NCBI RefSeq assembly: GCF_029407905.1
Contig: NC_073627.1
Span: 155,191,697-155,255,696 of the forward strand
Origin: Bubalus kerabau
Taxonomy: Eukaryota; Chordata; Mammalia; Artiodactyla; Bovidae
DNA: 64,000 nt
Reading direction: 5' to 3'
Shown: positions 1-11,133 of the stretch, piece after piece
Numbering within the stretch: the stretch's first letter is position 1
Layout of the letters: the number at the start of each line of letters is the position of its first letter
Position numbers and translations under genes: made by a program
Notes under the pieces: model-generated
Seen by the model: the letters and a program-made list of their open reading frames with translations, nothing else
What the model was told of the DNA's origin: nothing
Database searches by the model: none

Positions 1-356
1 AGACTTCTGAGAGTCCCCTGGACTGCAAGGAGATCCAACCAGTCCATCCTAAAGGAGGTCAGTCCTGGGTGTTCATTGGAGGGACTGACATTGAATCTGA
101 AACTCCAATACGTGGCCGCCCAATGTGGAGAGCTGACTCTTTTGAAAAGACCCTGATGCTGGGAAAGATTGAGGGCAGGAGGAGAAGGGAATGACAGAGG
201 ATGAAATGGTTGGATGGGCATCGCCAACACAATGGACATGGGTTTGGGTGGGCTCAGGGAATTGGTAATGGACAGGGAGGCCTCGTGTGCTGCAGTTCAT
301 GGGGTCGCAAAAAGTTGGACATGACTGAGTGACTGAACTGAACTGAACTGAACTGA
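1..356 (+). mobile_element. BovB (RTE LINE) 3' end, cut by window edge
   Basis: This is the 3' end of a BovB LINE in sense orientation. It enters in the C-terminal part of the reverse-transcriptase ORF and continues through the region whose reverse complement starts the Bov SINEs (hgggtcgcaaa-type box near 300, gactgagtgactgaact near 325-340). It ends in a short (ACTGA)n-type tail near 355. The frame is broken by several changes, so it is a dead fragment. Its left extent is outside the window. Confidence 0.92.
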
Positions 357-1258
357 GCAAAGATGGATCCAGAATGTTTCCACCAAGGATAATGCTCCAT
401 GAAGTGAGAGTATCCCTCCTTCTATTTCTACCTGTCTCATGCTAGAAAGATTTGAAAGGCAAGTAAGACAAATGAGAGCACAAAAAGTTACATTTTCATG
501 TGTCTGCATTCACCTGGCCTATGTATACCCATTCTGTACACCTTATCTACACCAGTCACTTGATCCTTAACATACCTTTCCCTAGTTGCAGTGTTTTGAA
601 TGAAAAGGTAAGAAGCAACAGAAAAAGCAGAGAGAGAAGTGGAAACACTAATTGCTACAGTCCAAGAGGCACTGTTGGCTTGGATGTGAATGTGAAAATG
701 GAGACAATGTGGAAGAATTGGGACATAATTTGGACAGAGAATTGAGAAGACATACTGATGAAATGGATGGTGATTGAGGCAAATGTAGAAAACACAGGTG
801 ATGTCAAGCTTCTGATTTAGTCCAGGAGGTGTATGATGATGTGGATGGGAAGGCCGAGATGAGAAGGTTGGGAAAAGAAAAGGTGAGAAGAGGTGAAAAT
901 CAGAGTTCTGTTTTTTTTTTTTTTTTTTTCCAGATGCCCCCAGCATGCAGGTCAAGACACCAGATAGTTGGCAGCAACTGCAGAGAAAGGAAGGTTAAGA
1001 GAGAGTTTGTTGTTAAGATGGATGATATCTCACCAGCAGAGGAAGGTAAATTGATAATGTGGGGGGGGTGGGGGGGAAGGAAGCAATTGCTTGAGAAAAG
1101 CCTCTCAGGAGAAGTTGAGGGTTAGAGCAGCCAAAAGACAAGTGAGTTGAGGGAGTTACTTGTAGGTAAAAAGGCAAGATCATGAGCCTAAAATGAGGAG
1201 GGGCAGGTGAAGGTGATGTCTGAGAACTCAGAAACCTAGAGGTATGGAAAGTCACTTC
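357..1258. other. No gene or classified repeat; poly-T tract and G-run
   Basis: About 900 bases without a recognisable gene. There is a 20-base-plus poly-T run near 909-929 followed by a purine-rich stretch, and a G-rich run near 1060-1076. The purine-rich style resembles unclassified old repeats, but I cannot name one. The right end abuts the target-site duplication of the CSNK1G3 retrocopy. Confidence 0.5.
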
Positions 1259-1273
1259 AAAAGCAGCAGAGCA
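1259..1273. repeat. Left target-site duplication of CSNK1G3 retrocopy
   Basis: The 15-mer aaaagcagcagagca occurs here and again, perfectly, at 5279-5293. The second copy directly follows an A-rich tail (aaaaaataaataaataa). This is the expected footprint of L1-mediated retroposition and defines the retrocopy as 1274-5278. Confidence 0.85.
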
Positions 1274-2294
1274 TTAACACTCAAGTAACTGGTTCTTCAT
1301 CCTCTGGAATTTTAATGGTTGGATCTAACTTTAGAGTTGGGAAAAAAAACTGGATATGGGAATTTTGGAGAACTACAATTAGGGAAAAATTTGTATACAA
1401 ATGAATATATGGCCATTAAATTGGAGCTCATATAATCCAGAGCATCACAGCTACATTTGACTGTATTCCAATTTCTACAAGCAGTTAGGATCTGGAGATG
1501 GTATACCTCAAGTTTATTATTTTGGCCCTTGTGGTAAATACAGCACTATGGTGATGGAACTGCTGGGACCTATTTTGCAAGATTTGTTTGATTTGTGTGA
1601 CGGAACATTTTCTCTTAAAACGGTTCTCATGATAGCTATCTAACTGATTTCTCACATGCAATATGTCCATTCAAAGAACTTGATATACAGAGATGTAAAA
1701 CCTTAGAACTGTTTAATAGGCTGTCTGGGAAACAAAACCCAGCAAGTTATTCATATTATAGATTTTGGTTTGGCAAAGGAATATATTGATCCAGAGACAA
1801 AGAAACACATACCATACAAAGAGCACAAGAGCCTTATAGGAACAACTAGATATATGAGCACAAACACACATTTAGGGAAAGAACAAAGTAGAAGAGATGA
1901 CTTAGAAGCTTTAGGTCACATGTTCATGTATTTTCTGAGAGGCAGTCTTCCTTGGCAAGGTTTAAAAGCTGACATATTAAAAGAGAGATATCAGAAAATT
2001 GGAGATACAAAACGCGCCACACCAATAGAAGTGTAATGTGAAAATTTTCCAAAGAAATGGCAATGTATCTTTGTTATGTAAGAAGGCTAGATTTTTTTTG
2101 AAAAACCAGATTATGACTACCTAAGAAGCCTTTTCACTGACTTGTTTGATGAAAAAGGATATATGTTTGATTATGAATATGACTGGATTGGTAAATAGTT
2201 GCCTATTCTAGTGGGTCCATTCAGCAAGATCCTGCTCTGTATATCAATCAGAGGAGCACATCCACATGGAGATAAGATACAATCCAAAAATCAG
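1274..2294 (+). pseudogene. CSNK1G3: CSNK1G3 (casein kinase 1 gamma-3) processed pseudogene, coding part
   Basis: Translation in shifting frames follows casein kinase I gamma from the N-terminal TGSSSSG segment (about 1290), through the glycine loop, the HSKNLIYRDVKP catalytic loop (near 1670-1705, glutamate after KP replaced by a stop), IDFGLAKEYIDPETKKHIPY (about 1757-1817) and the RRDDLEALGHMFMYFLRGSLPWQGLKAD block (about 1890-1972), to SKNQ ending at 2294. Gamma-3 fits better than gamma-1 because of the TGSSSSG start, GDGIPQVYYFGPCGK, KRATPIEV and YDWIGK. No introns interrupt the kinase domain, so it is a retrocopy, 5' truncated inside the N-terminal tail. It carries several in-frame stops (for example near 1430, 1641, 1706, 2034 and 2197) and frameshifts (near 1470 and 2090), so no active kinase can be made. 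The longest open stretch, 1770-2036, is only 88 codons. Confidence 0.93.
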
Positions 2295-2821
2295 GTTTGC
2301 TGTCCTCTTAGGTATGTAATGTCTTAATTTATTTCTGTATTATTTTTTCACTGCTTATAAATTTATTTTGTGTTTTATCATGCCCAGACAGTTTTATATG
2401 TGCATGCATTTGTGCACGTGTTTGCACACGTGTGTATACGTATACATATATATATATAGAATGATTGAAATACATATCCTTTTCTTCTATAAAAAAGACT
2501 GTATATAGACATATTAAGGATAAAAATGCACATATTTTCAATAGATAGGTTATTTTCCCTCATGTTCACATTAAATTTGTTTAATCTTAAATCCTGATTA
2601 GTGGTGTTAGTATAAGCTTTGAGAATATTGTTCTGTTAGAAGGGAAGTGTTTGGATACCCTGCTGGAATGAATTGTAATAGTAGTTGTCCTTTCTAACTG
2701 TAGTCTAGTTTAGTGTAATAAATTATTTACTGAGTTCTGTTATTTGAAAGCTACTGCTCTCCACATTGCAGAGATGCAGAAGTAAGGAAAAACATATAAC
2801 CTGTGGGAAATGACTTTGTAA

Positions 2822-2932
2822 TGAGTAGTTAAGAGCTTACTGAGCCTCTGGAATCAATCAGACCTGGATACGGCAGGTTACTCATTCATTCAAAACCTCA
2901 GTTCTCATCTATAAAATAGAAAGTAGTTAGTT
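2822..2932 (+). repeat. MIR SINE fragment inside the retrocopy
   Basis: The order gttaagagc, cctctggaatcaatcagacctgg, ggttactcattcatt, aaacctcagttctcatctataaaatag follows the MIR core (gttaagagc...gactctggagtcagac...cctcagtttcctcatctgtaaaatg). Being inside the retrocopy it came with the source transcript, which fits unspliced or UTR sequence. A BovB starts immediately after it. Confidence 0.65.
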
Positions 2933-4222
2933 CAGTTCAGTTCAGTCCCTCAGTCATGTCTGACTCTTTGCGACCCCATGAATCGCAGCACGCCAGGCCT
3001 GCCTGTCCATCACCAACTCCTGGAGTTCACTCAGACTTAAGTCCATCGAGTCAGTGATGCCCTCCAGCTATCTCATCCTCTATTGTCCCCTTCTCCTCCT
3101 GCCCCCAATTCCTCCCAGCATCAGAGTCTTTTCCAATGAGTCAACTCGTCACATGAGGTGGCCAAAGTACTGGAGTTTCAGCTTTAGCATCATTCCTTCC
3201 AAAGAAATCCCAGGGCTGATCTCCTTCAGAATGGACTGGGTGGATCTCCTTGCAGTCCAAGGGACTCTCAAGAGTCTTCTCCAACACCACAGTTCAAAAG
3301 CATCAGTTCTTCGGTGCTCAGCCTTCTTCACAGTCCAACTCTCACATCCATACATGACCACTGGAAAAACCATAGCCTTGACTAGACAAATCTTTGTTGG
3401 CAAAGTAATGTCTCTGCTTTTGAATAAGCTATCTACGTTGGTCATAACTTTCCTTTCAAGGAGTAAGTGTCTTTTCATTTCATGGCTGCAGTCACCATCT
3501 GCAGTGATTTTGGAGTCCAGAAAAATAAAGTCTAACACTGTTTCCACTGTTTCCCCATCTATTTCCCATGAAGTGATGTGATGGGACCGGATGCCATGAT
3601 CTTCATTTTCTGAATGTTGAGCTTTAAGCCAACTTTTTCACTGTCCACTTTCACTTTCATCAAGAGGCTTTTGAGTTCCTCTTCACTTTCTGCCATAAGG
3701 GTGGTGTCATCTGCATATCTGAGGTTATTGATATTTCTCCCAGCAATCTTGATTCCAGCTTGTGCTTCTTCCAGCTCAGCATTTCTCATGATGTACTCTG
3801 CATATCAGTTAAATAAGCAGGGTGACAATACACAGCCTTGACGTACTCCTTTTCCTATTTGGAACCAGTCTGTTGTCCATGTCCAGTTCTAACTGTTGCT
3901 TACTGACCTGTATACAGATTTCTCAAGAGGCAGATCAGGAGGTCTGGTATTCCCATCTCTTTCAGAATTTTCCACAGTTTATTGTGATCCACACAGTCAA
4001 AGGCTTTGGCATAAGTCAATAAAGCAGAAATAGATGTTTTTATGAAGCTCTCTTGCTTTTTCGATGATCCAGTGGATGTTGGCAATTTGATCTCTGGTTC
4101 CTCTGCCTTTTCTAAAATGAGCTTGAACATCAGGAAGTTCATGGTTCAAGTATTGCTGAAGCCTGGCTTGGAGAATTTTGACAATAACTTTACTAGCATT
4201 AATTCCTAGCATATAGTAAGCT
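2933..4222 (-). mobile_element. BovB LINE, 5'-truncated, inserted in the CSNK1G3 retrocopy
   Basis: Reverse-strand BovB starting with the ttcagttcagttcag tail complement and the tgtctgactctttgcgacccc box. It continues through the RT ORF complement; on the minus strand YADDTTLMAE is encoded around 3690-3720 and the FID..AFDCVDHNK motif around 3980-4035. The frame is broken several times. The element stops at about 4222 in the middle of the RT domain, so it is 5' truncated. It interrupts the retrocopy and is therefore younger than it. Confidence 0.93.
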
Positions 4223-5125
4223 TTCATTAAGTCTCAACTCTTGTGGCTGGTGTTCCTGTTATCATTATTACAATAAATTCACAAGTAACTATATAACTGC
4301 AGAATAAACTCTACCATGGGAGATACATTAATAAAGTGCCATGAAGGATCATTGGAGTGTGTAGGATCTATAAAGATTTTATGCAAAGGTGGTTTTTGAG
4401 ATGAGCATGAAGAAAGAATGGAATTTTTAAAGGCAGGCTAAAGAATAAGAGAATTTTGGAGGGAGTAAGCATTCAAAATATATAAAGCAAAAGTTTAAAA
4501 ATGTAGAATATGTTTGAGGAGAAATAAGCAGTTGGTTTGGAGCAGAGAGCAGGTTCAAGATAAGATATAGAAGATTCATTGAAGAGTTTGTATTTCCTGG
4601 GTAAGATAAATTGGAAACTCTTGAATTTTTGAGTGACATTTTCACTCTCCTCTTTTTTGTATAAAGAAACCTTACTGAATCCATTTTTGAAACAGAATTT
4701 TTGCTGTCACCTTGAATTAAGCAGTATCTTTAGAGTTTTCGGTTATAACCCTTTTTGGAGAGGGGTAGTATGCTATCGTTTTTGTATCTCATCAGGGTTG
4801 AGGTGAGTGTTAAAAAAATAAAATCAAAGAAGAAACACAACTCACTAAAAATCATAGTCAAATAAAATGCTAAATTTATGAAGTATTTATAATACTATGC
4901 TTTAAAGTATAGATAATTTAAAAAAGATTAGTTTTATAATTTTGCCTTAGAAAAACTGGGCAGTAAAGGGTCTTATACACAAATTACTTCAAGTATAAAT
5001 TAAAAGACATCGATAGCTTGAGTATTCTGATAAGATGCTGTATATTGAAAGAAATGGGAGAAGTGAAGACTTGAGGAATGTGTTTTATAAATCAGTTAAT
5101 TTCTCAAATGTATGTGGAACAAGAC

Positions 5126-5163
5126 CATGTTCTGTGAAGATCTCCATGTTCTGTGAAGATCTC
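5126..5163. repeat. Perfect tandem duplication of a 19-mer
   Basis: catgttctgtgaagatctc occurs at 5126-5144 and again at 5145-5163 with no spacer. It is a small local duplication in the retrocopy 3' region. Confidence 0.9.
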
Positions 5164-5278
5164 CACTTGAGCTATTAGGTATTGTAATAAATGTAATAAA
5201 TAAACTCTTCTTTTATTGTTGAATTAAGTTATTCTTAAAATAAATTTAAATATTTTAAAGTTTAAAAAATAAATAAAT

Positions 5279-5293
5279 AAAAGCAGCAGAGCA
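5279..5293. repeat. Right target-site duplication of CSNK1G3 retrocopy
   Basis: Second perfect copy of aaaagcagcagagca, directly after the A-rich tail. It pairs with 1259-1273. Confidence 0.85.
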
Positions 5294-5568
5294 CATATAC
5301 TAGGGTTTGCCAAAGAATGGCTCAGAGAACTCACTTGAAATTTGCAGTCAAGAATTTAAAAGTGGTTTGGTTTTTCTCACAAGCCCAGATTAATTGGATG
5401 AATGTCTGGAACAACTTGACCATCAACCAGTACACAGAAGAGTGGAGGAACTGAATTCAAGGTGTTATTCAGAAGTGATTGAAATGATGAATATTTTGGT
5501 AGGGTCTTGTGGATGATAAAGAAAGTGGAATTGAAACAAGAAGGAAGGGGGGCAGGACACAAGATTTA
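5294..5568. other. Flank between retrocopy and L1; nothing recognised
   Basis: Continuation of the DNA left of 1259 (the pre-insertion site). No gene or named repeat is recognised. Confidence 0.5.
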
Positions 5569-5581
5569 AAAGAATTACATA

Positions 5582-6179
5582 CACATGTACCCCAGTGTTC
5601 ATTGCAGCAGTATTTACAATAGCCAGGACATGGAAGCAACATTTTGTAGTTGTCTACCTACAAATGGGTTAATAAAGTACATATATACAGTGGAATATTA
5701 CTCGGCCATAAAAAACAACGAACTTGAGTCAGCTGTAGTGAGATGGATGAAACTAGGTCCTGTTATACAGAGTGAAGTAAGTCAAAAAGAGAAAAACAAA
5801 TATTGCATGTTAGCACATATATGTGGAATCTAGGAAAATGATATCAATGAACTTATTTTCAGGGGAGGAATGCAGGTGATGTAGTAGAGAATGGACTGTG
5901 GACACAGTTGGAGAAGGAGTTAGTGAGACAAACAGAGAAAATAGAATTGACATATATATACTACCACGTGTAAAATAAATAGCTGGTGAGAAATTGCTAT
6001 ATAACACAGGGAGCCAAGCCTGGCACTCTGTGATGACCTAGAAGGGTCGGATGAGGGGAGGAAGGAAGGCTCAAGAAGGAGGGGATATATGTATAGTTAT
6101 GATTGATTCATGTTGCTGTACGGCATAAACCAACACAACATTGTAAAGTGATTTTCCCCGATTTAAAAAATAAAATAAA
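5582..6179 (+). mobile_element. Young L1 3' end (ORF2 C-terminus plus 3' UTR)
   Basis: The first part encodes the L1 ORF2 C-terminus; VEYYSAIKNNELES and IQSEVSQKEKNKYCML are readable at about 5690-5815. The ruminant L1 3' UTR follows and ends in caacattgtaaagtgattt... and an A-rich tail (6163-6180). An imperfect TSD flanks it: aaagaattacata at 5569-5581 and aaagaatgacata at 6180-6192 (12 of 13 identical). It is strongly 5' truncated, so only the last part of ORF2 is present. Confidence 0.9.
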
Positions 6180-6224
6180 AAAGAATGACATAGCCTGAGG
6201 ACACAACATAAACTGATTAGAACT

Positions 6225-6700
6225 AAATAGGTGCAAGATGGCAGACCAGCTGACTTCCACTAGACCTTTAGCCTTAGAATAAGCTCAACTTAGCACATCA
6301 ACAAACTAAATGGCACACCCACCAGCGACATGACAGTTCTGAGGCCAAATATCAAGGATCAAAAAGTGGTCAGTGACCCAGTTCCTAGAAACTCCTACCT
6401 CTTCCCCCAAATTGCTGGAATAACCATTGTACTCATCAGTCTATGAATTTATCCAACTCATAAAAACTAACCACACCGTATTTTGAGGTTGCTCTCACCT
6501 TCTGAGATAGCCAACACTCTTACGTGTGGAGAGTGTTTCTCTCTAAATAAATCTGCTTACCTATCACTTTATCTCTCATTGAATTCTTTCTGCAATGGGA
6601 CATCAAGAACCTGAGTTTCATTAAGTCCTGAAACCAAGTGTGTGATCTTAGTTAAAAGGCGATGGGTTCAAGTCCCAAACTGGGTTACATGGTTTCAGTA
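6225..6700 (+). mobile_element. Probable solitary endogenous-retrovirus LTR
   Basis: Resembles ruminant ERV LTRs. It has a U3-like segment beginning near gatggcagaccagctgac, a promoter and R-like stretch, AATAAA at about 6545, and then tgagacatcaagaacctgag-type and gggttcaagtccca sequences typical of the LTR end and primer-site neighbourhood. No internal gag, pol or env sequence was seen on either side, so it is probably solitary. The borders are approximate and the family assignment is from memory. Confidence 0.5.
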
Positions 6701-8235
6701 AGTCCATGCATCGCAAATCCAAATGAGACTTAAGAACTGCTAGTGGAGTTAATTAGGATGAGTGAGCTGGAAGACTAAGAATCAACAGAGTGAGAAGGGA
6801 TTGCAGCTCTTCTCTAAGACATGGTGGCCTGATAGTGGGAGGTGTGATTCTGGGAAGGAGGTGGTGAGTGGGAGGAGAAGAGGCACTGTACCACTGCTGC
6901 ATGAGCCAACAACCCGAGGCTGAGGCCACGAAGGATGGTGGCCAGGATATCATGAACAAAGAGGCACTGGGAGAGGGGCACTACTCCATCCATTCTTCTG
7001 GCCTTCCCATCCCACCTCCTCCTCCAGCCTTCTTATTACATGGTACTCAAAACTCTTTCCTTCTGAAACCATATCCTGATATCCTCATGAATGAAATCCT
7101 ACCAAACCTTTGCCTCTCCCTGGATTTCCAGACTTTCTCATCAACTCCATCCCTCTGGATTTGCCATAAAATCACACATTCTCTCCTCCGGAAGTTCCCC
7201 AGTGACACTGACCTTCTCACTGCTCCCAAATGTGCCCTCTATTCTTCAACATTCTGAACTCAACCCATCTTTCTATTAGATGCAGAAGCCTAAAGAAGCA
7301 TCTACTTCCACAGGCCTGCTTTTGAGATGAGTGGCCTCTGTGTTCTTTAATCTACGTTAGCAAAGTGCGCCTATTAGGTTGTGTATGAGCAAGATTACAT
7401 AGATTTGCACACAGTTCACTTCTCCATGTTAGTTATGACCGCAGAAAGCACTCAGCACAGGTCCTATCTGATTTGTAGGTATAGATTTGAAAGATGTTAG
7501 CATTTCCAGACAATCAGTCCTGAAGAATTAACAAATCCAGGTACCCTGTGGCCTGGCATGGCCCCAGCTATATGAGAAGGCCGCACCAGTCAAGGGCCTT
7601 GATCATATGGGGGAGAGGGGTGCATCTCTTATATAGACCTCTAGAATTAAGTCAGAATGAGAGAACTAGGTCGTGAGTTGTTATATAATCACAAATAAAG
7701 AGAAATAGATGTCTAACCTGATGTAAATAGCAACTGATAACAAATATGTCAACTTTGATTTCCTGGGAAACGTTATACTTTTTGTATGCCATTTATTGTT
7801 TGCTCCAAAATGCACACTTAAAGACATTCTTAAAGGGAATTTTTTTGTGTAGTCTGAACAATGTAAAACTGAATATGTTCTATTTTTGAAGCCCTACACA
7901 TAGCTGCAACAGGAAAAAGCTTTCAGATTAATCAGTAGGAGTCTTCCAGATTCGACAAGAAACTTGGTTGCTCTTTCTATGGACTGTTTTTTATAGTTCA
8001 CAGCTTACTAGTTATGTGGGTTATAAGAATGGTGGTCCACACTCTGACAAACCACCACAATGCTGGCAGGAAGGATGCTCATGTCTCAAGTCCCTCTTCA
8101 CCTATTGTAATGAGACAGTGATGGAGCTTTTCTCAGGGCATGGGGGCCAAACCCACTGAACTTGGTACATCCTCTTGTCCTTTCCTGCTCTGTGTCTGAG
8201 GTACTAGCTAGAATTATGCTGTTTATCAGAACTTA
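6701..8235. other. No gene or recognised repeat
   Basis: About 1.5 kb. Short open frames (for example 6868-7257) have no recognisable domain and no start context worth noting. No named transposon is seen. Confidence 0.5.
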
Positions 8236-8250
8236 ACCCTTGGTATTAAC

Positions 8251-8347
8251 TTTGAGCACGCTCCATGAGATGGCCAGGGAAGCCTGGCCTGCTGGAGTTC
8301 ATGGGGTCACAAAGAATCGGACATGACTTAGCGACTAAACAACAACC
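8251..8347 (+). mobile_element. 5'-truncated BovA/Bov-tA SINE
   Basis: Contains the SINE 3' block (gagttcatggggtcacaaagaatcggacatgacttagcgac) and an (AAC)n tail. An imperfect TSD acccttggtatYaac lies at 8236-8250 and 8348-8362, with one mismatch. Only the 3' part of the SINE is present. Confidence 0.85.
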
Positions 8348-8362
8348 ACCCTTGGTATCAAC

Positions 8363-9198
8363 AACCCAAGGAATACTGAGAGCCCCCTCCTCACATTACT
8401 ATGGAGTTCTCATTCATGTTGAACAGAGGAACCAATACCCCCTCCAAATGGCACAGTGTGATCAAACTCTGAACTTTATCTCTCTCCATCCAAGTAATGG
8501 GGAAAAAAAAAAAGGCAAAAGCAAGCATGCATAGCTTCATGGATCAGAAATGAGTCAGAAACACAGTCAGAAGTTTGGGGCCTGAGACTGAAAGCTGAGG
8601 TAGAAACAGACTGGTATTCTCTTGCACTCAGTACGTGTTGGAGGACTAGAGCCAGGCTTACTGCTTAACTCTGGGGCTGTGATGAGGGGCTGCTGAGGCT
8701 GGTGTAAAAGCCACACCTGGGTGAGTCAGCTACTTGGCAATCACATGCATCCTGCTGGGACCTGGACAAGCCAGGCTGCCTTAAGAATCTCATTTTATAA
8801 ACTGATGATGTAACTCCAGGGAAGGAACCCCAAGCTATGCCTGTGGCAACTGTGGCCCATGTGAAGCCATGGACAGTGAAAGTAATAGCAAAACTGCTAC
8901 AATAGCGATTTAACAGAAAAAACTAAGATTTGCTATTCAAGATGCATTTCCCAACTGAAGTTCCGAGCACAACAGAAATTAATACTAACAGAGGAAACAA
9001 CTATTAGAGTGTTCACTCCTGACTAATGAAGTAGCACAAAATATTAAAATAGCTACTATGTTTATATCTTTGGAGAGCTAAAGTCAACACTTTAGTTTTT
9101 AGTCAACACTAAAAACCAAGTAATTAGAAGGAAAACACAGGAAACATGTGTACATTAAAAGAAACAAACAACAGTTTGAAATCTTAGAAATGACAGAT
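8363..9198. other. No gene or recognised repeat
   Basis: About 840 bases with a short A-run near 8504-8512. The short frames look non-coding. Confidence 0.5.
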
Positions 9199-9385
9199 GT
9201 GTTAGCTGCTCAATCATGTCCGACTCTTTGCAACCTCCTGGACTGTAGCCCGCCAGGCTCCTCTGTCCATGGAATTCTCCAGGCAAGAATGCTGGAGGGG
9301 TTGCCCTTTCCTTCTCCAGGGATCAAACCTGGGTCTCCTCCATTGCAGATGGCTTCTTTACTATCTGAGCCACCAAGGAAACCCA
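9199..9385 (-). mobile_element. Bov-tA SINE
   Basis: Reverse-strand Bov-tA: gtccgactctttgcaacc and ctccaggcaagaatgctgg boxes, then the complement of the tRNA-Glu-derived head (ggatcaaacctgggtct...tctgagccaccaagg). Confidence 0.9.
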
Positions 9386-9909
9386 GTACAGATACTGACA
9401 TTTTAAAAAGCTTTTGAAGGCTAGGACAGACATTACCCAACTCTCTTTTTTGGAAGAGAATGGAGTAAATCAGAAGATGAAACTGAATAGCTCCTATCTA
9501 GAACACAAGACAGAGAGAGAAACAATTGAAAATATTAATTCACGGTTGAAAGCTTGCTGATTATTTTCCAGATAGGAGGAAGAACTAAATAACAGAATCA
9601 TTAGAAATTAGCCTATTCATACTGGGGTGAAACTGAATATCAAAGGTAAAAAGAAAGCTTAAAAAATTACCAGGGAAGACAGATCAACAGAAAGCTGATA
9701 AATAGATGATAGATTTTTAAATTAGTAGTAACAGGTACCCGAAGACAATGAAATAACTTTTGTCTTAAAATCACAACTTGAAATCTAGAATTCTGTGTGT
9801 TGAAGAGAAAGCATTAGTCAGAAAGGAAATCTTTGAATAGGAAAAAGGAAAATATATCAAGATAAGATATTTAAAATTGATAGCTAAAATACATAAATTC
9901 AGGAAAACC
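9386..9909. other. AT-rich DNA, nothing recognised
   Basis: About 520 bases between SINEs with no gene or named repeat. Confidence 0.5.
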
Positions 9910-9918
9910 TAATCTTGG

Positions 9919-10128
9919 ATAAAGGCCCCCACTGGCTTAGCAGATAAACAATCCCCCTGCAATGCAGGAGACACAGGTTCAATCCCTGGGTCAGGAAGAT
10001 TCCCTGGAGGAGGAAATGGCAACCCACTCCATTATTCTTTCCTGGAAAATCCCATGGACAGAGGAGCCTAGCGAGCTATGGTCCAAAAAGTTGAAAGGAG
10101 TCAGACACGACTGAGCATGTACAAGTCC
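9919..10128 (+). mobile_element. Bov-tA SINE
   Basis: tRNA-like head (ggttcaatccctgggtcagg) followed by the BovA part (atggcaacccactcc...gtcagacacgactgag). A probable TSD around aatcttgga lies at 9910-9918 and 10129-10137. Confidence 0.9.
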
Positions 10129-10137
10129 AATCTTGGA

Positions 10138-10565
10138 AAGGATGGAGAACACAAGAAAAGCTGGACAAAATTGGGAAGTAGCTTCCATTTCTTTAAGACC
10201 CACCCCCACCTAAGAACACAAGAACATCTGACAAATCTTCATTACCTCTTACTTAACTTTGATTTGATAATTGCCCCCCTCACCTTAGTGTAAAAGTATT
10301 ATAATAGGCAACTCCACATCAAATGAACCAGACAATAACTGGGAATTAAACTGTAATCTGGAGACAGGTCCAGAAGGAAGTTTGAAAGGATTTCTTTTAT
10401 AGACCCAGAAGTAAGTTACGTAATATATGTAGCAAAAGGGTTAGTTTGATTTTCAGTGCTTGCAAAAGGCAGATTGGCTCACCAACTTCATGTCTGGAAG
10501 AAAATCTCAGGGCTCAGGATTAGGAAAATCCAGTTTCCCTATTGTGAGGCTCTATGCAGGATTCA
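10138..10565. other. No gene or recognised repeat
   Basis: About 430 bases of AT-rich DNA between two SINEs. Confidence 0.5.
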
Positions 10566-10790
10566 GGGCCTTTTCTGGTGGCTCAGATGCATTAAAGAAT
10601 CCTCTTGCAATGCAGGAGACTTGGGTTCGATCCCTGGGTAGGAAAGATCTCTTGGAGAAGGGAATGGCTATCCACTCCAGTATTCTTGCCTAGAAAATCC
10701 CGTGAACAGAGGAGCCTGGTGGGCTAGTCCATGCAGTCACAAGGAGTTGGATATGACTGAGAAACTAAGCACACACATGCCCACACATGC
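10566..10790 (+). mobile_element. Bov-tA SINE
   Basis: Head gcctcagatg-type box, gggttcgatccctgggtagg, then BovA part ending near gttggatatgactgagaaac and a CA-rich tail. Confidence 0.88.
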
Positions 10791-11133
10791 AGAATTCAGA
10801 GAAATGCAAGCAGCTTATTTTAGGCATTTCTTTCAGGGATCACCCAGAAATGCAGTGGAGAGCATCAAATCTATACCCAGCTGAGTTATCATTCAATAAT
10901 ATTTTAAAAAATGCAAAGTAATTTACCATTCAGAACTATTTTCTTAAAATGGGGTGGGAAATATCTAGAGAGACAGAAGAAACACTAGTAAGCAAAACAA
11001 CTGTAAAACTGCTTATAAAATCTAATGAGATTGTTACAATTAAGAAAAGTAATAGCTAGAATTTCTTCTTCTTAAAAAAGAAGTAAAATTAAAATATTAT
11101 GCAGTAATAAGACACATGGGAACAGGAGATTTA
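10791..11133. other. AT-rich DNA, nothing recognised
   Basis: About 340 bases with no gene or named repeat before the BovB junction. Confidence 0.5.

Larger units (their letters stand above)
2295..5278 (+). pseudogene. CSNK1G3: 3' part of CSNK1G3 retrocopy: intron-like or 3' UTR sequence with A-rich tail
   Basis: After SKNQ the sequence does not continue into the remaining CK1-gamma coding exons (VVSSTNG... tail). It reads V-C-C-P-L-R-Y-V-M-S and a stop at about 2325-2327, then AT-rich noncoding DNA. It contains a MIR-like segment (2822-2932), a later BovB insertion (2933-4222) and possibly another old repeat (about 4340-4690). Several AATAAA motifs occur near 5185-5205, followed at about 5262 by a decayed A-tail and the right TSD. 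In known CSNK1G3 isoforms an optional exon follows SKNQ, so 2294/2295 corresponds to an exon boundary. The sequence beyond it is therefore probably intron retained in the source transcript. That step is inference. Confidence 0.6.

Noticed and set aside
1770..2036. Open frame with casein-kinase motifs as a functional gene
   Set aside because: It is one piece of a retrocopy with stops and frameshifts on both sides; the ATP-binding half is disrupted.
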